A DNA stretch of 7,274 nucleotides from Clostridiales bacterium (GTDB lineage Bacteria > Bacillota > Clostridia > Christensenellales > Aristaeellaceae), in the NCBI GenBank assembly GCA_012514225.1, contig JAAZAQ010000040.1:1-7274 (forward strand), read 5' to 3'. The notes under the pieces were generated by a model. That model was given only the letters and a program-made list of their open reading frames with translations. It did no database searches and was not told where the DNA came from. This document shows, one piece after another, positions 4,872 through 7,274 of this stretch; position 1 is the stretch's first letter, and each line of letters begins with the position of its first letter. Position numbers and translations under genes: made by a program.

Positions 4872-6844
4872 GCATCCAGGAACAAACCGTCAACGCCCTG
4901 CGCATCCTTTCCGCGGAAATGGTGCAGAAGGCCAACAGCGGCCATCCCGGCGCACCCATGGGCATGGCGCCGATGGCCTATGCCGTATGGCTGAAAACCA
5001 TGAAGCACGACCCGGGCAAACCCGACTGGCCCAACCGGGACCGCTTCGTCCTCTCCAACGGCCACGCCAGCGCGCTGCTGTACTCCCTGCTGCATATCGG
5101 CGGCTATGACCTGCCGATGGAGCAAATCCGGCAGTTCCGCCAGTGGCAGTCGCTGACCCCGGGCCATCCGGAGCACGGGCTGACCCCGGGCGTGGAAACC
5201 ACCACCGGCCCCCTGGGCCAGGGCTTCTCCAACGCCGTGGGCTTCGCCATCGCCGAGTGCATGCTGGCGGCCAAGTTCAACCGCCCCGGCTTCGACCTGG
5301 TGGACCACCGCAGCTACGTCTTCGCGGGCGACGGCTGCATGATGGAGGGCATCGCCAGCGAGGCGGCCTCCCTGGCAGGCACGCTGAAGCTGAACAAGCT
5401 GACCGTCCTGTACGACGACAATGAAATCAGCATCGAGGGCGACACGGACCTGGCCTTCCGCGAGGATGTGGGCAAGCGCTTCGAGGCCTATGGCTGGAAG
5501 GTCTTGCGCGTCAAGGACGGCAACGACTACCGCCAGGTACTGGAAGCCCTGGAGCAATCGAAGGATTCCGACCGGCCCACGCTCATCGTCTGCCCCACCG
5601 TCATCGGCTACGGCAGCAAGGCCAAGCAGGGCACGGCCGGCGCGCACGGGGAGCCCCTGGGCGCGGACAACCTGGCCCAGGCCCGGGAAGCCCTGGGCGT
5701 GACCGGCGACGCCTTCCACGTGGACGGCGCGGTCTATGCGCACGCGGCGGAATGCCTGCAAAAGGGCAAGGACGCCCGGCGAAACTGGGAGAAGCTGTTC
5801 AAGAAGTATGAAAAAGCCCATCCGGAGCTCGCCGCCGAATGGAAGCAGTGGCACAGCCCGCTGTCCCTGAAAGACTTGCTGGCGGAGGAAGGCCTGAAGC
5901 CCGGCAAGGAAAAGGCGGAAGCCACCCGCGCCAGCTCCGGCGACGCCATCGGCAAGCTGGCCCGGCTGATTCCCAACCTGGTGGGCGGCTCCGCCGACCT
6001 GGCGCCGTCCAACAAGTCCTATATCGCCGGCGGCGGCGACTTCAGCGCCGAGAACCGCGCGGGGCGCAACCTGCGCTTCGGCGTCCGGGAGCACGCGATG
6101 GCCGCCATCAGCAACGGCATCGCCCTGCACGGCGGCCTGCGCGTCTTCTGCGCCACCTTCTTCGTGTTCTCCGACTATATGAAGGCCGCGATGCGCCTGT
6201 CCGCCATCATGGAGCTGCCCGTCGTTTACGTCCTCACCCATGACTCCATCGGCGTGGGCGAGGACGGCGCCACCCACCAGCCCGTGGAACACCTGGCGGC
6301 CCTCCGGGCCACGCCGGGGATGCGCGTGATGCGCCCCTGCGATGCCAACGAAACCATGGACGCCTGGCTGTCCGCGCTGACCCACAAGGGGCCCACCAGC
6401 CTGGTGCTCACCCGGCAGAACCTGCCCCAGTTCAAGGAAACGGCCGGGATGGCCTCAAAGGGCGCCTATCTGCTGCGCCCGGCGCAAAAGGCCAGGCCCG
6501 ACCTCATCCTGATGGGCTCGGGCAGCGAGGTGGGCCTGCTGGCGGATGCGCAGGCGGCGCTGCGGGAGAAGGGCGTCGACGCCTCCCTCGTCTCCGTGCC
6601 CTGCATGGAGCTCTTCCTGGCGCAGCCGAAGGCCTACCAGAACAAAGTGATGCCCCGCGGGGTCCGCCGCCGCCTGGCCGCGGAGGCCGGCGCCACCATG
6701 CCCTGGTACCGCTTCACGGGCCTGGGCGGCAAGGTGCTGGGCATCGACCATTTCGGCACCTCCGCCCCCGCCGAACGGATTTTCCGGGAATACGGCTTCA
6801 CGGCGGAGAACGTGGTGAAGCTGGCGGAGGCGCTCGTCAGGTAA
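4868..6844 (+). CDS. tkt: Transketolase, full length
   Basis: Transketolase is a thiamine-diphosphate enzyme that moves two-carbon ketol units between sugar phosphates in the non-oxidative pentose phosphate pathway. The 658-residue protein matches the usual ~660 length and is a single chain, unlike the split N/C transketolases of many anaerobes. Its residues line up with E. coli TktA: H26, H66, H100, the thiamine-diphosphate motif from GDG (154-156) to N185 in YDDNEIS, H260, catalytic E408 in FGVREHAM, and H470 in GEDGATHQP. The C-terminal domain ends with DHFGTSAPAERIFREYGF. The ATG at 4868 has AAAGGAG eight bases upstream and gives the standard N-terminus; the frame stays open 21 codons further back, but that part is leader sequence. 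It is monocistronic, with its own promoter and terminator. It probably supplies pentoses and erythrose 4-phosphate and has no direct link to the divergent operon. Confidence 0.97.
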   Translation: MSIQEQTVNALRILSAEMVQKANSGHPGAPMGMAPMAYAVWLKTMKHDPGKPDWPNRDRFVLSNGHASALLYSLLHIGGYDLPMEQIRQFRQWQSLTPGHPEHGLTPGVETTTGPLGQGFSNAVGFAIAECMLAAKFNRPGFDLVDHRSYVFAGDGCMMEGIASEAASLAGTLKLNKLTVLYDDNEISIEGDTDLAFREDVGKRFEAYGWKVLRVKDGNDYRQVLEALEQSKDSDRPTLIVCPTVIGYGSKAKQGTAGAHGEPLGADNLAQAREALGVTGDAFHVDGAVYAHAAECLQKGKDARRNWEKLFKKYEKAHPELAAEWKQWHSPLSLKDLLAEEGLKPGKEKAEATRASSGDAIGKLARLIPNLVGGSADLAPSNKSYIAGGGDFSAENRAGRNLRFGVREHAMAAISNGIALHGGLRVFCATFFVFSDYMKAAMRLSAIMELPVVYVLTHDSIGVGEDGATHQPVEHLAALRATPGMRVMRPCDANETMDAWLSALTHKGPTSLVLTRQNLPQFKETAGMASKGAYLLRPAQKARPDLILMGSGSEVGLLADAQAALREKGVDASLVSVPCMELFLAQPKAYQNKVMPRGVRRRLAAEAGATMPWYRFTGLGGKVLGIDHFGTSAPAERIFREYGFTAENVVKLAEALVR

Positions 6845-6864
6845 GGAACGCGCGGGATACGAGA

Positions 6865-6891
6865 GGCGCGGGAGCGAGTCCCGCGCCTTTT
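6865..6891 (+). terminator. Intrinsic terminator of the transketolase gene
   Basis: A perfect 9-bp stem, GGCGCGGGA (6865-6873) with TCCCGCGCC (6879-6887), encloses the 5-base loop GCGAG and is followed by TTTT. It begins 20 bases after the transketolase stop codon. The stem is very GC-rich, so termination should be efficient despite the short T tract. Confidence 0.9.
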
Positions 6892-6898
6892 GAATACC

Positions 6899-6916
6899 AA
6901 AAAAACCCCGGAGGGG
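6899..6916 (-). terminator. Possible minus-strand terminator facing the transketolase terminator
   Basis: Read on the minus strand, CCCC-TCC-GGGG is followed directly by seven T (6905-6899). The local stem is only 4 bp with a tight loop. The same GGGG arm can instead pair with 7003-7012 in a 10-bp long-range stem, which would make a stronger terminator. With the rightward terminator at 6865-6891 this is the arrangement expected where two convergent transcripts end, implying a leftward transcript from the right. Confidence 0.4.
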
Positions 6917-7012
6917 AAGCAGCCTTACGTTTACAACCGGCTCGCCCGGCTGCGATTGAGCGCAGCTCCGGTAACCAGGCTGCAAAGGAAGGCTAAGCCT
7001 TTCCCTCCGGGG
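6906..7012. other. Inverted-repeat domain, candidate structured RNA or intergenic repeat
   Basis: Nested pairings are visible. P1 is CCCCGGAGGG (6906-6915) with CCCTCCGGGG (7003-7012), extendable in a plus-strand RNA by a G-U pair and further pairs. P2 is GCAGCCT (6919-6925) with AGGCTGC (6977-6983). P3 is ACCGG (6936-6940) with CCGGT (6968-6972). P4 is GCTGCG (6949-6954) with CGCAGC (6961-6966). P5 is AAGGC (6989-6993) with GCCTT (6997-7001), competing with the inner end of P1. Together they make a closed three-way-junction-like fold. I checked by eye for RNase P RNA, tmRNA, SRP RNA and common riboswitch signatures and found no convincing match. Either strand could be the RNA: the seven T favour the minus strand, and the G-U pair in P1 favours plus. 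Confidence 0.4.
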
Positions 7013-7274
7013 CAGGATTCTTCGCCATCCAAACGTTTAGCCGTCTGGCCATCGCGCAAATGAGGCGTCCGCCATGAAGCCAGCCCGGGAAAACGTAGGC
7101 GCAAAGCCATTTGTTTAGCGGCCGCGGTTCCGGGTACGTAGAAAGCGGATTCAGTAAAGGGCATTTGATCAGAAAGCCCGCGGGTGATTCCGCACTGAGT
7201 CAAGGAAAGGCCCAATCCACCTAACCGGGAGGCCGGTTGCCCGTATCGGCTTCATCGCATGACCGAGAACGGTA
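7013..7274. other. Non-coding stretch with short hairpins and repeated words
   Basis: No credible gene is seen here. The longest open frame (minus strand, about 7215-6931) has no in-frame ATG at its start, no usable ribosome-binding site and a relaxed third-codon base composition unlike the neighbouring genes. Small inverted repeats occur: AACCGG (7223-7228) with CCGGTT (7233-7238) around GAGG; ACCG (7262-7265) with CGGT (7270-7273) around AGAA; GGGC with GCCC near 7158-7180. GTTTAGC appears at 7035 and 7113, GCGCAAA at 7054 and 7099, AAACGT at 7031 and 7091. It may continue the preceding structured domain or be an upstream region of a gene beyond the right edge. Confidence 0.35.

Noticed and set aside
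4751..6385. Minus-strand open frame of 544 codons opposite transketolase
   Set aside because: Antisense to a complete transketolase with all catalytic residues; its composition is that of a shadow frame.
6931..7215. A 94-codon minus-strand frame at the right end
   Set aside because: It starts at TTG with the purine-rich stretch too close to act as a ribosome-binding site, has an in-frame stop shortly upstream, uses third codon positions unlike the other genes, and has no recognisable motif.
7090..7215. Riboswitch-like words: CGCAAAGCC (c-di-GMP class I), GGTGATTCCG and ACTGAGTCA (cobalamin- or FMN-like)
   Set aside because: The words are isolated. The remaining conserved blocks and the required order and spacing of these riboswitches are missing.
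7259..7274. ATG at 7259 as the start of a downstream gene
   Set aside because: No Shine-Dalgarno precedes it and only five codons are visible, so there is nothing to support a call.
6906..7274. RNase P RNA, tmRNA, SRP RNA or group II intron in the right-end region
   Set aside because: I looked on both strands for the conserved RNase P GAGGAAAGTCC, the tmRNA tRNA-like ends, the SRP GGAAGGAAGCAGCC-type loop and a group II domain V hairpin. Only partial chance resemblances were found.

Overview
The window is GC-rich, and codon third positions in the genes are mostly G or C. The gene content points to an anaerobic bacterium with one-carbon (tetrahydrofolate/corrinoid) metabolism. A clostridial or related acetogen-like or methyl-group-using anaerobe fits best. 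That placement is inferred from gene families only; no rRNA or other phylogenetic marker is present.

Layout: a leftward operon and a rightward gene diverge from an intergenic region at about 4570-4867. Leftward, in transcription order, are a short MetF-family methylenetetrahydrofolate reductase (4569-3769), etfB (3732-2944), etfA (2929-1913), an AcsE-type methyltetrahydrofolate:corrinoid methyltransferase (1876-1076), and a LarA-like (DUF2088 / nickel-pincer isomerase family) protein that starts at 933 and runs off the left edge. The first four genes lie 14-36 bases apart, each with a good Shine-Dalgarno. A 140-base gap with a terminator-like hairpin separates the fifth. Rightward is a complete transketolase gene (4868-6844) ending in a strong intrinsic terminator. 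Both divergent units have clear sigma70-type promoters, with exact TATAAT -10 boxes and 17- or 18-base spacers.

How the genes may work together: MetF interconverts methylene- and methyl-tetrahydrofolate, and the AcsE-type enzyme moves the methyl group between tetrahydrofolate and a corrinoid protein. EtfAB is a two-flavin electron carrier that could be the redox partner of MetF. The cluster therefore looks like an Etf-linked methyl-branch module, running either in the methyl-forming direction or in methyl oxidation. The LarA-like protein is the unexplained member. No MetV, corrinoid protein, CO dehydrogenase subunit or Lar cofactor-synthesis gene is visible in the window.

The last ~375 bases (6900-7274) hold no convincing gene. 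The base composition there is visibly less GC-rich, and there are several inverted repeats, including a long-range stem closing a ~107-base domain. At its left border is a CCCC/GGGG stem followed by seven T on the minus strand. This is the most enigmatic stretch: a candidate structured RNA or intergenic repeat of unknown identity.
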